Shown: positions 25,169 to 33,160 of the stretch, one piece after another
Position numbering within the stretch: the stretch's first letter is position 1
Layout of the letters: each line of letters opens with the position of its first letter
Assembly: GCA_031555935.1 (NCBI GenBank)
Contig: JAVBTX010000005.1
Location: 1 to 64,000, forward strand
DNA from: Roseburia_C sp031555935
Lineage (GTDB): Bacteria; Bacillota; Clostridia; Lachnospirales; Lachnospiraceae
Length of the DNA stretch: 64,000 nucleotides
Direction: 5' to 3'
Notes under the pieces: model-generated
The model's database searches: none
What the model saw: the letters and a program-made list of their open reading frames with translations, nothing else
What the model was told of the DNA's origin: nothing
Position numbers and translations under genes: made by a program

Positions 25169-26641
25169 ATGGTGGAACAAGTTTTTTTGGATTTACAAAA
25201 AGGTGATAATGTCAGAGCAAATCTGATTTTTTTAAAAGAAAATATCGAAGATTATAGACAAAAGATACTGCAATGGGAGGAGAATGTGAGCGCGTTGCAG
25301 TCTTTTTTGCGCCATGAAGATGCTAAAACACGTAAAAATGCAGCTCTGCTTCTGGGCAAATTGGGTATCCAGGAAGCGGCGGCTCAGCTTTGGCAGGCAT
25401 ATCAGGCGGAGGACAAGCTGTTTGTTAAAAGTGCATATTTAGGAGCGATGGAACAGCTGGAGATAAAGGAATGGCAGAGCCAGATTAGAGAGCGCTATGA
25501 TATCTTATGTGCATTAGATGTGAAGGACGATGAAAAAAAGCATATCAACGAAGAAAAGAAAGCGTTAGAGCTTCTTATCTATAAACTAGAGGGCAACAGT
25601 AAACATAAATTTACCGGCTATGATCAGGAAAACACCGTATTGCTGACGACAAATCCAAAATATCGTCAAGTGTGTGCAGACCAGATTAAGCATGGTCAGA
25701 GTGAGCTGCTTGCGTTAGGTGTTAAAGTTACGACCCATCATTTACGTGAAATCTGCAATATTCGATCCTATCGGGAGATGCTGTTTTTCTTACCGGGCGC
25801 GAAAGGAATGGATGCTAATCCGGAAGCAATTGCAAAGGGCTTGGTAAATTGCCAGTTAAGCACATGGCTTGAGCGCTTGCATGAAGGCACGGCACCATTT
25901 TATTTTAGAATTGAATATCGCGGAGCAGAACCGGAAGACCGCGGTGATTTTTTACGGAAAATCGGGGTGGCAATCGAAGAAGAATCGAATCGAAGCTTGT
26001 TAAATTCTACCGATAAATACGAAGTAGAGATTCGTTTATTACAAAATAAAAGCGGAAAATTAATTCCTTTTATCAAGCTTCACACAATTCCGATGCGGCG
26101 TTTTGCCTATCGTAAAAATGTGATTGCATATTCCATTCAACCATCCTCAGCGGCACTTTTGATGAAGCTGGCAGAGCCATATTTACAAGAGGAGGCAGAA
26201 GTGCTAGACCCATTTTGTGGAGTAGGCACAATGCTGATTGAGCGCGACATGCTGGTTCCGGCCGGTGATATGTATGGAACCGATATTTTTGGTGAAGCAA
26301 TTGTAAAGGCCAGAGAGAATACGAGTGTGGTAGGGCGTACTATCAATTACATCAATCGCAACTTTTTTGACTTTACCCATCGGCATTTGTTTGATGAGAT
26401 TGTTACAAATATGCCGGAACGGGGGAGAAAGACCAAAGAAGAGCAGGACCGGTTTTATGCCGAATTTTTTGAACAGGCATCAACTCTGCTAGGAAAAAAT
26501 GGTGTCATTATCATGTATTCAAATGAAAATGGTTTTGTTAAGAAACAGTTGCGGCTTCGAGAAGACTTTTGTCTAAGGAACGAATTTTGCATTCGTGAAA
26601 AAGAAGGTTATTTTTTATTTATTATAGGTGTTAAGAGGTAG
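25169..26641 (+). CDS. HEAT-repeat / class I SAM methyltransferase (TrmN/RlmL-like)
   Basis: Protein of 490 aa. The N-terminal part (about 1-125) looks like HEAT-type helical repeats, with FLRHEDAKTRKNAALLLGKLG as one unit. A middle region (about 145-290) has the place of a THUMP-like RNA-binding part. The C-terminal Rossmann domain has SAM motif I as DPFCGVGTMLIER, a second strand as MYGTDIF, and NMPERGRK where TrmN/Trm14 enzymes carry NPPYG or NLPFG. An RNA guanine-N2 methyltransferase is the best inference. The ATG at 25169 has AAAAAGGGA upstream; a TTG at 25151 is possible. The next gene starts 6 bases after the stop. Confidence 0.72.
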   Translation: MVEQVFLDLQKGDNVRANLIFLKENIEDYRQKILQWEENVSALQSFLRHEDAKTRKNAALLLGKLGIQEAAAQLWQAYQAEDKLFVKSAYLGAMEQLEIKEWQSQIRERYDILCALDVKDDEKKHINEEKKALELLIYKLEGNSKHKFTGYDQENTVLLTTNPKYRQVCADQIKHGQSELLALGVKVTTHHLREICNIRSYREMLFFLPGAKGMDANPEAIAKGLVNCQLSTWLERLHEGTAPFYFRIEYRGAEPEDRGDFLRKIGVAIEEESNRSLLNSTDKYEVEIRLLQNKSGKLIPFIKLHTIPMRRFAYRKNVIAYSIQPSSAALLMKLAEPYLQEEAEVLDPFCGVGTMLIERDMLVPAGDMYGTDIFGEAIVKARENTSVVGRTINYINRNFFDFTHRHLFDEIVTNMPERGRKTKEEQDRFYAEFFEQASTLLGKNGVIIMYSNENGFVKKQLRLREDFCLRNEFCIREKEGYFLFIIGVKR

Positions 26642-26647
26642 GAAACA

Positions 26648-29305
26648 ATGGCGTACACAGTAGAAAACAGAAAAGAGGAAAACAATTTTGCAGAAGAATT
26701 ATTAGACAGCAGACTTTTACAAGGGTTGCAGGACCGTTTTTGTGCGGCTAATAATGTTTACTGTGTGTGTTTAAGCCGTTCCCAGGGTGTTGTTACAAAG
26801 GCCTATGGAAGCAGAGAAGAGCTGAATTATGTACATGGCAAAATTGGAATGAACCGCCATGTCGTATTGCTTAGCCGGCTTTTGGCAACAGAGCTTGAGG
26901 ATGTAGTGGAAGAGGCAGTAGCGGACCAATATCTGAAGATGTGCGGAATTGCAATTAGAGTTGGCGGTAAAATAGCGGCTATCTGGATTGTCATTGGTGT
27001 CATTAAAGAAGAGGGAATCTATGGCGAGGACGTGCCGGTTTGTGTACAGACGACGACGGTGGAACGCTACTACAAGTCAATCGAGTTTTTAGAGTCTTTG
27101 TCCAAACAATATTTTGCCGTAAAATTAGATGAACGCCTAGCTCAGGAGGGATTTGCTGAGAGCCGGGAAGCGCAGCTAAAAATGCAGGTTCAGCTACGTC
27201 GTAATGAAGTGATGACCGCGGTGGTTCAGAAGCTGGAAAGTGAAAATGAATTTTCCAAAATAGTCGATGATATTTTGAATGAAGTGTGTGAATATTTAGA
27301 AATTGACCGCGGTGCCTTGATGCGTTTGAGCCGCAATGGGCAGGAAGTGGACATGATTAGTGAATTTGTCCTTGACCAGATTAACTTGAAAATAGATACT
27401 TCGCAAGGAGTTCCAATCGCAGGGGTACCGTATCTGACCGGTAAGCCGTATATGATATCTTCCGACACATTGTTGCCAGAAAATTTCCAGAAGTTCTTTT
27501 CTGAAACTGGAATTCGGGCATTGATTAGTCTGCCGATTGAAGTAAACGGAACGGTGGGCATGTATCTTGTTTTTACGCAGGAGAAGAAGGAGCGTATCTG
27601 GGATGTTACCGAGATTAAGTTTCTAAATGAAGTAAAACAGATTGTGCAGAGTATTCTGTCGAAACGGATTGCCAAAAATTCGCTGGCTAGTTCCTTTGCA
27701 TCTTTAGAAGCAATTTTGGAGAATGTCGGCTGTGGAATTTGTGTGCGTGACCCGCTTGGTGATAAGATTCTCTATCGCAATCAGAAATTCCAGAAGCTAT
27801 TTCCAAATGGATTTGAGGGACGGGCTGTCCAGAAGCTGTTTCTTGATAAAGCTGGCAGTGCGGAAAGCGGCAAATTCAAGGAATATTATGCGGAGGAAGA
27901 AAATCGCTGGTTTGATATTTATCATACGAAGATTCATTGGGTGGACGGACGCAATGTGATGCTGTCCACAATTTATGATGTGACAGATAAAAAACTATAT
28001 CAACAGAAAATTGAGCGTCAGGCCAATAATGACTTTTTGACGGGACTATATAACCGGATGCGTTGTGAGCAGGACGTGGAAAAATATATTCGTCAGGCCA
28101 TTGCGAACAATGGTCAGGGCGCGTTACTCTACATAGATCTTGATGATTTTAAACATATTAATGATGGTCTTGGCCACCAGTATGGCGATGTTTTGTTAAA
28201 AGCGATTTCCCATAGCTTACAGCGGATTGTGGGAATTGAATCAACTTGTTATCGCATGGGCGGCGATGAATTTATTATTGTTGTTACCCACCATCAATTT
28301 AACCGATTATCAGAAATACTGGACGAAATAAAATCAATTTTTACGAAGCCGTGGTTCTTAAAAGGTGCCGATTATTATTGTACCATGAGCATGGGTGTCG
28401 TTAAATATCCGATTGACGGTGAAAGCGTTCAGGACTTGATTAAGAAGGCTGACATTGCGCTCTATGAAGCAAAAAAAGGCGGTAAGAACCGCGTTGAGTT
28501 CTACAACGAAAATGTCGAATCAACCTCTTTTAAGCGTTTGGATTTAGAAAAAAATATGCGTTATGCAACAATTAATGCCTGTGATGAATTTGAAGTATAT
28601 TATCAGCCAATTATTGATATTTCAAAACCGGGTGACCCATGTTCCGGCGCGGAGGCGTTGGTACGGTGGAACTCTGAAAAAATGGGCTTTATTTCACCGG
28701 GAGAATTTATTCCACTGGCTGAATACTTAGGTCTAATCAATCCAATTGGTGAGTTTGTGCTGCGGGAAGCATGTAAGCGTTTGAAATACTGGAACGATAT
28801 GGGACATCCGGAATACCATGTGAATGTCAATCTGTCGGTGGTCCAGTTGTTACAGAATGACATGGTTGACCGGATTCGAACGGTCATTAAAGAAAGTAAT
28901 GTCGATCCACAGAACTTGACGTTAGAGGTGACGGAGGGACTGGCAATTAATGATATGACCAGAATGAAAAAAATCCTTGCCGAAATCAAGCAGATTGGGG
29001 TACAAGTCGCGCTTGATGATTTTGGAACGGGATATTCTTCTTTGAATCATATTCGGGAAATGCCGATTGATATTATTAAGATTGACCGTTGCTTTATTAT
29101 TGATATTGGTAAGGACGATTACTCTGAGGTATTTGTCAAGATGGTATCTGAATTAGCTGAAACCATTGGCGTGCGGATGTGCGTCGAAGGTGTTGAGGAA
29201 GAAGAACAACTTGAGAAATTAAGAGCAATGAAGGTTCAATACATACAGGGATTCTACTTTGGCAAACCGTTGCGGGTAGAGGAATTTGAAAAAAAATATC
29301 TTTAA
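26648..29305 (+). CDS. Diguanylate cyclase/phosphodiesterase, sensor-GAF-PAS-GGDEF-EAL
   Basis: Cytosolic c-di-GMP turnover protein (885 aa). The first 180 residues form a sensor-like region that I only tentatively compare with PocR-type domains. Next come a GAF domain (about 200-345), PAS (about 350-445), GGDEF (about 455-620) with intact RMGGDEF, and EAL (about 630-880) with EALVRW, LEVTEG, DDFGTGYSSL, VEGVE and IQGFYFGKPL. Both catalytic domains look complete. No RxxD inhibitory site is seen just before GGDEF. AGGTAGGA precedes the ATG; the gene is coupled to the methyltransferase and ends at a hairpin shared with the convergent exonuclease gene. Confidence 0.88.
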   Translation: MAYTVENRKEENNFAEELLDSRLLQGLQDRFCAANNVYCVCLSRSQGVVTKAYGSREELNYVHGKIGMNRHVVLLSRLLATELEDVVEEAVADQYLKMCGIAIRVGGKIAAIWIVIGVIKEEGIYGEDVPVCVQTTTVERYYKSIEFLESLSKQYFAVKLDERLAQEGFAESREAQLKMQVQLRRNEVMTAVVQKLESENEFSKIVDDILNEVCEYLEIDRGALMRLSRNGQEVDMISEFVLDQINLKIDTSQGVPIAGVPYLTGKPYMISSDTLLPENFQKFFSETGIRALISLPIEVNGTVGMYLVFTQEKKERIWDVTEIKFLNEVKQIVQSILSKRIAKNSLASSFASLEAILENVGCGICVRDPLGDKILYRNQKFQKLFPNGFEGRAVQKLFLDKAGSAESGKFKEYYAEEENRWFDIYHTKIHWVDGRNVMLSTIYDVTDKKLYQQKIERQANNDFLTGLYNRMRCEQDVEKYIRQAIANNGQGALLYIDLDDFKHINDGLGHQYGDVLLKAISHSLQRIVGIESTCYRMGGDEFIIVVTHHQFNRLSEILDEIKSIFTKPWFLKGADYYCTMSMGVVKYPIDGESVQDLIKKADIALYEAKKGGKNRVEFYNENVESTSFKRLDLEKNMRYATINACDEFEVYYQPIIDISKPGDPCSGAEALVRWNSEKMGFISPGEFIPLAEYLGLINPIGEFVLREACKRLKYWNDMGHPEYHVNVNLSVVQLLQNDMVDRIRTVIKESNVDPQNLTLEVTEGLAINDMTRMKKILAEIKQIGVQVALDDFGTGYSSLNHIREMPIDIIKIDRCFIIDIGKDDYSEVFVKMVSELAETIGVRMCVEGVEEEEQLEKLRAMKVQYIQGFYFGKPLRVEEFEKKYL

Positions 29306-29315
29306 ATAGAAATTT

Positions 29316-29360
29316 AAAATGACTAATGACGTGAATGAAAATTTCGTCGTTAGTCATTTT
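29316..29360. terminator. Bidirectional terminator between convergent genes
   Basis: A 16-base-pair stem AAAATGACTAATGACG / CGTCGTTAGTCATTTT with one wobble pair and a 13-base loop; T-rich on the + strand (TTTTGTTT) and on the minus strand. Confidence 0.85.
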
Positions 29361-29379
29361 GTTTGCAATGCTTCACGTA

Positions 29380-30135
29380 CTAAATCTGTATTTCCAGCTC
29401 CACTGGACAATGGTCAGAACCGTGAATATCAGCATGAATTTTAGCATCATTTAACTTGCTTGTTAAAACGCCAGAAACCACAAAATAATCAATCCGCCAC
29501 CCCGCATTATTTGCTCTGGCATTAAAACGATAGGACCACCAGGAATAGGCTCCGGTTGTCTCAGGGTAAAAGTGGCGGTATGTATCGACAAAGCCATTGT
29601 CGAGCAGATTACGAAAGCAACCGCGTTCCTCATCCGTAAATCCGGCATTCTTGCGGTTACTGCTCGGATTCTTCAAATCAATTTCTTGGTGAGCAACATT
29701 TAAGTCACCACAGAGAATTACCGGTTTGGATTGTTCGAGCTTTTTTAGATAAAGTAAAAAATCATCTTCCCACGTCATTCGATAATCCAAACGCAATAGC
29801 TCGCGCTTAGAATTTGGCGTGTAGCAAGTCACTAAAAAGTAATTGTCATACTCTAACGTAATGACACGGCCTTCCTGGTCATGCTCCTCGATATTAATTC
29901 CGTAAAACACCTGCAAAGGTTCTTGCTTAACAAAAATAGCAGTACCGGAATATCCTTTTTTTACCGCGTAATTCCAATAACAAAAGTAACCGTCTGGTTT
30001 GAAATCAATCTGTCCCTCCTGCAATTTTATTTCCTGTAAGCAAAATGCATCTGCATCCAACTGTTTAAAAATATCTTCAAAACCATTTTTAATACAAGCT
30101 CTAAGTCCATTGACGTTCCATGATATTAGTTTCAT
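29380..30135 (-). CDS. xth: Exodeoxyribonuclease III (AP endonuclease)
   Basis: Mg-dependent AP endonuclease and 3' exonuclease (251 aa) of the Xth/ExoA family. Motifs: MKLISWNVNGLRAC at the N-terminus, FCLQEIKLQ (metal-binding glutamate), ILCGDLNVAHQEIDL, WWSYRFNAR, WRIDYFVVS and GSDHCPVEL at the C-terminus (catalytic His and Asp). The start at 30135 has GGAGG 7 bases upstream; the frame remains open for 20 more codons but without a start signal. It is divergent from the PPK2 gene and has its own promoter. Confidence 0.95.
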   Translation of the reverse strand: MKLISWNVNGLRACIKNGFEDIFKQLDADAFCLQEIKLQEGQIDFKPDGYFCYWNYAVKKGYSGTAIFVKQEPLQVFYGINIEEHDQEGRVITLEYDNYFLVTCYTPNSKRELLRLDYRMTWEDDFLLYLKKLEQSKPVILCGDLNVAHQEIDLKNPSSNRKNAGFTDEERGCFRNLLDNGFVDTYRHFYPETTGAYSWWSYRFNARANNAGWRIDYFVVSGVLTSKLNDAKIHADIHGSDHCPVELEIQI

Positions 30136-30166
30136 AAAGTCCTCCATTTGTGTGTACAATAAATAT

Positions 30167-30195
30167 ATTATAACGAGGAAAGACAGAAAGTTCAA
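30167..30195 (-). promoter_or_regulatory. SigA-type promoter for exonuclease III
   Basis: On the minus strand TTGAAC, 17-base spacer, TATAAT; about 31 bases before the ATG. Confidence 0.8.
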
Positions 30196-30204
30196 CGAAA
30201 AATG

Positions 30205-30233
30205 TTGAGTCGTGTAGAAAAAAGCAATATAAT
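30205..30233 (+). promoter_or_regulatory. SigA-type promoter for the PPK2 gene
   Basis: TTGAGT, 17-base spacer, TATAAT; its -35 lies only 9 bases from the -35 of the divergent exonuclease promoter. Confidence 0.8.
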
Positions 30234-30283
30234 AGGGATAGAAACGTTATAAAAGACCCAAAACGTCAAAAAGGAGAGAGAGT

Positions 30284-31834
30284 ATGCTGGAAAAAATTAA
30301 TTTAGACAAGAACATGGATAAAAGGGAATATAAGGAACAAATGGAAAACTTGCAGCCACGGTTATCCTATCTGCAACGAGCTTGCAAAGAAATTAATATG
30401 CCGGTGATTATTCTGTTTGAAGGTCTCGGTGCAGCCGGCAAGGGAACGTTAATTAAAAGGGTAATTGAACCGCTTGACCCGCGTGGCTTCACCGTATATG
30501 CTACGGCGGCTCAGACCAAAGAAGAGACAATGCACCCATTTCTCTGGCGTTTTTGGACGCGAACACCGGAAAAGGGACGGATGGCAATCTTTGACCGCAG
30601 TTGGTATCGCCGTGTTTTAACTGACCGCTTTGATGGAATAACAACGGAACAGCAGCTCGATAATGCATATGGTGAAATCTGTTCCTTTGAAAAACAACTG
30701 ACGGATGACGGGGTAGTGATGATCAAGCTGTTTGCTCATATTTCAAAAAAGGAGCAAAAGAAACGATTTGATAAATTGTTAGAATCAAAAGAAAGTGCCT
30801 GGCGGGTAACTGCGGGTGATTTAGAACGTAACAAACAGTATGACGAATATCTGCGGATGAATGAGGAGATGTTAGAAAAAACCGACACCGACTATAGCCC
30901 GTGGCATATTATCGAAGGAACTGACCGCGAATATGCGGCAGTTAAAATGATGCAGGTTGTGGTTGATACATTAGAAGAAGCGGTGGCCAAGCGGAAAAAG
31001 GCAATGCAGCTACAAGCTGAATTAGAGCAGGCCAAAACGGAAGAAGCCAAAACAACAGAAGCTAAAACAACAGAAGCGGAAGGCGTACAGCAAATGGCAA
31101 AGAATCTGCGCACCTCCGTGTTGGCGGGCGTGAATCCGGCGCAGGAAATGACCAAAGAAGAATATAAGAAGAAGCTCGAGAAATTACAGCAGAAGTTATC
31201 CTGGCTGCACAATGAATTATATAGCTATCGAATTCCGGTGGTGCTGGCATTTGAAGGCTGGGATGCCGGCGGCAAAGGCGGCGCGATTAAGCGTCTGACA
31301 CAGGCCCTGGACCCGCGTGGATATGCAGTAAATCCGGTTGCTTCACCAAATGATATCGAACGGGCGCATCATTATTTATGGCGGTTTTGGACGAAGATGC
31401 CGAAGGCGGGTCATGTTGCCATCTTCGACCGTAGCTGGTATGGTAGGGTAATGGTGGAACGGATTGAAGGATTTTGTACCGAAAAAGAGTGGGAACGCGC
31501 CTATCATGAAATCAATGAGATGGAGGAACAATTGGCCAACGGCGGCAACATTGTGATTAAGTTCTGGCTCCACATTGATAAGGATGAGCAGGAGCGGCGT
31601 TTTACCGAGCGCCAGGAAAACCCAGCCAAACAGTGGAAAATCACCGAGGAAGATTGGCGCAACCGGGCGAAGTGGGATGAGTACGAAACAGCGGTCGATG
31701 AAATGCTTGTACGTACATCTACATTACATGCGCCGTGGGTGGTAGTAGAGGGAAATAATAAGTATTATGCTCGCATTAAAATCCTTGAAACTGTAGTAAA
31801 AGCAATAGAACAAAGAATCGAACAAATAAAATAA
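30284..31834 (+). CDS. Double-domain PPK2 polyphosphate kinase (polyphosphate:AMP phosphotransferase type)
   Basis: Two PPK2 domains in one chain (516 aa), the layout of class II PPK2, which uses polyphosphate to phosphorylate AMP. Domain 1 (about 15-240) has GLGAAGKGT at residues 47-55; domain 2 (about 285-510) has GWDAGGKGG at 325-333. Each has a FDRSWY lid/Walker B motif. The conserved aspartate after the tryptophan in domain 2 (D327) is a glycine in domain 1, so the first copy may be catalytically weak, as reported for the N-terminal copy in other double-domain enzymes. A low-complexity Glu/Ala/Thr/Lys linker with repeats of EAKTT joins them at about 247-265. The ribosome site AAGGAGAG is strong. 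Confidence 0.88.
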   Translation: MLEKINLDKNMDKREYKEQMENLQPRLSYLQRACKEINMPVIILFEGLGAAGKGTLIKRVIEPLDPRGFTVYATAAQTKEETMHPFLWRFWTRTPEKGRMAIFDRSWYRRVLTDRFDGITTEQQLDNAYGEICSFEKQLTDDGVVMIKLFAHISKKEQKKRFDKLLESKESAWRVTAGDLERNKQYDEYLRMNEEMLEKTDTDYSPWHIIEGTDREYAAVKMMQVVVDTLEEAVAKRKKAMQLQAELEQAKTEEAKTTEAKTTEAEGVQQMAKNLRTSVLAGVNPAQEMTKEEYKKKLEKLQQKLSWLHNELYSYRIPVVLAFEGWDAGGKGGAIKRLTQALDPRGYAVNPVASPNDIERAHHYLWRFWTKMPKAGHVAIFDRSWYGRVMVERIEGFCTEKEWERAYHEINEMEEQLANGGNIVIKFWLHIDKDEQERRFTERQENPAKQWKITEEDWRNRAKWDEYETAVDEMLVRTSTLHAPWVVVEGNNKYYARIKILETVVKAIEQRIEQIK

Positions 31835-31846
31835 TTGCGAAAGTCC

Positions 31847-31875
31847 TTGCAAAAAATCCCCGAACGGAGTACGAT
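31847..31875 (+). promoter_or_regulatory. Promoter of the araR gene
   Basis: TTGCAA, 17-base spacer, TACGAT; starts 13 bases after the PPK2 stop. Two repressor half-sites lie just downstream, around the expected transcription start. Confidence 0.65.
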
Positions 31876-31881
31876 ACTGTT

Positions 31882-31902
31882 ATACAAGTTGAATACAAGT
31901 TG
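31882..31902 (+). promoter_or_regulatory. Tandem AraR half-sites
   Basis: ATACAAGTTG occurs twice as a direct repeat (31882-31891 and 31893-31902), 11 bases apart, just after the araR -10. The same half-site forms the palindrome before araA. Confidence 0.65.
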
Positions 31903-31915
31903 GGGGATTTTTAAA

Positions 31916-33016
31916 ATGGAACGAATGAATCAAAAACAGTTAAAATATTCCAAGCTAATGGAAGATTTGCGGGAGCAGATTGTCACTGGTGAAATCCAGG
32001 CTGGTGACAAGCTGCCTTCCGAAAATGAATTATCAGCAAAATACCAGGTCAGCCGTCAGACCGTTAGAAAGGCTCTTTCCATTCTGGAAAATGAAGGCTA
32101 CATCTATGCCGAGCATGGTCGGGGAACCTTCTGTTCAGAGCTGGTAAAGCATTCGAAGAATTCGAAGAACATAGCAGTTGTCACGACATATCTGTCGGAT
32201 TACATTTTTCCCCGGGTTATTCAAGGAATTGATAGTGTATTGACCAATGATGGATACAGCATTATCTTGAAAAACACAAGAAACTCCCGCAGTCAGGAAG
32301 CGAAGTGCTTAGAAGCACTTTTGAAGAAGGACATCGACGGAATGATTATTGAGCCAAGTAAGAGCCAGGTGTATTGCCGTCATATGAACTTGTATCAGAA
32401 GCTGGAGGAATTTCAGATACCATATGTTTTTATTCAAGGTTGTTTTTCACAAATGAGTGATAAACCACAGGTGTTGATGAATGACTTTGCCGGTGGTTAT
32501 CAAATCACCAAATATCTGCTTGATTTAGGACATAAGAATATTGTCGGAGTGTTTAAATCAGATGATACACAAGGTCAAAACCGCCACAAAGGCTATGTCA
32601 AAGCATTACAGGATGCAGGAATCTTGTATGACCCAGACAAGGTTGTCTGGTTTTATACGGAGGATAGAATGCTGCATCCCTATGAAAGTATTCGCAAAAT
32701 GGCAGCCGAAAAGATGCCGATGGATGCAGTTGTCTGCTACAATGACCAGATTGCCATTGAAGTGATTCGGGCGCTCGATGAAATGGGTCTAAGTGTGCCG
32801 GAAGCTGTCTCGGTAACAGGTTATGACAACTCCTATATGGCCAATTCTGGCGGCTTGCAGTTAACGACGATTGCCCATCCCCAAGAGCGGCTGGGTGAAA
32901 TGGCGGCAGAGCTGTTGCTCGACTTAATCCACGGTGGTGAAGGGCGTGAGAACCAAAAAATTCTGGTCGAACCAGAAATTGTGATTGGTAATTCATGTAT
33001 CGAGCGGAAGTTGTAA
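31916..33016 (+). CDS. araR: Arabinose-type repressor, GntR DNA-binding plus LacI-like sensor domain
   Basis: Transcription regulator (366 aa) with the AraR architecture. The N-terminal GntR winged helix (about 8-78) has LPSENELSAKYQVSRQTVRKAL and GYIYAEHGRGTF; the C-terminal LacI/GalR-type sugar-binding domain (about 85-365) includes GYQITKYLLDLGHKNI and SVTGYDNS. In Bacillus subtilis this protein represses arabinose genes and is released by L-arabinose. Its position immediately before araA and the shared TACAAGTTG half-sites at both promoters support the same role here. The ATG at 31916 follows GGGGGA; the upstream open frame covers the promoter and is not coding. Confidence 0.88.
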   Translation: MERMNQKQLKYSKLMEDLREQIVTGEIQAGDKLPSENELSAKYQVSRQTVRKALSILENEGYIYAEHGRGTFCSELVKHSKNSKNIAVVTTYLSDYIFPRVIQGIDSVLTNDGYSIILKNTRNSRSQEAKCLEALLKKDIDGMIIEPSKSQVYCRHMNLYQKLEEFQIPYVFIQGCFSQMSDKPQVLMNDFAGGYQITKYLLDLGHKNIVGVFKSDDTQGQNRHKGYVKALQDAGILYDPDKVVWFYTEDRMLHPYESIRKMAAEKMPMDAVVCYNDQIAIEVIRALDEMGLSVPEAVSVTGYDNSYMANSGGLQLTTIAHPQERLGEMAAELLLDLIHGGEGRENQKILVEPEIVIGNSCIERKL

Positions 33017-33065
33017 GAAATAGACATTTTCCAGATGATAACTTTGTGTATTATGTTGAGAAAAA

Positions 33066-33095
33066 ACAACTTGTAAATACGACAATACAAGTTGT
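33066..33095 (+). promoter_or_regulatory. Palindromic AraR operator before araA
   Basis: Perfect 10-base inverted repeat ACAACTTGTA-N10-TACAAGTTGT, 66 bases upstream of the araA start. It is built from the same half-site as the repeats at the araR promoter. Confidence 0.72.
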
Positions 33096-33160
33096 AAGAT
33101 TAAAGTAACAAGAAAAATGATGCAGCCATTAGAATGGCACAATATGCAGGAGGTAGAATA

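Noticed and set aside
27226..27675. A 149-codon open frame on the minus strand inside the GGDEF-EAL gene
   Set aside because: It is antisense to the conserved GAF domain and lacks a ribosome site or promoter.
31020..31085. Short tandem repeats that could be a CRISPR-like array
   Set aside because: They are in-frame repeats encoding a Glu/Ala/Thr/Lys linker inside the PPK2 gene, with no spacers.
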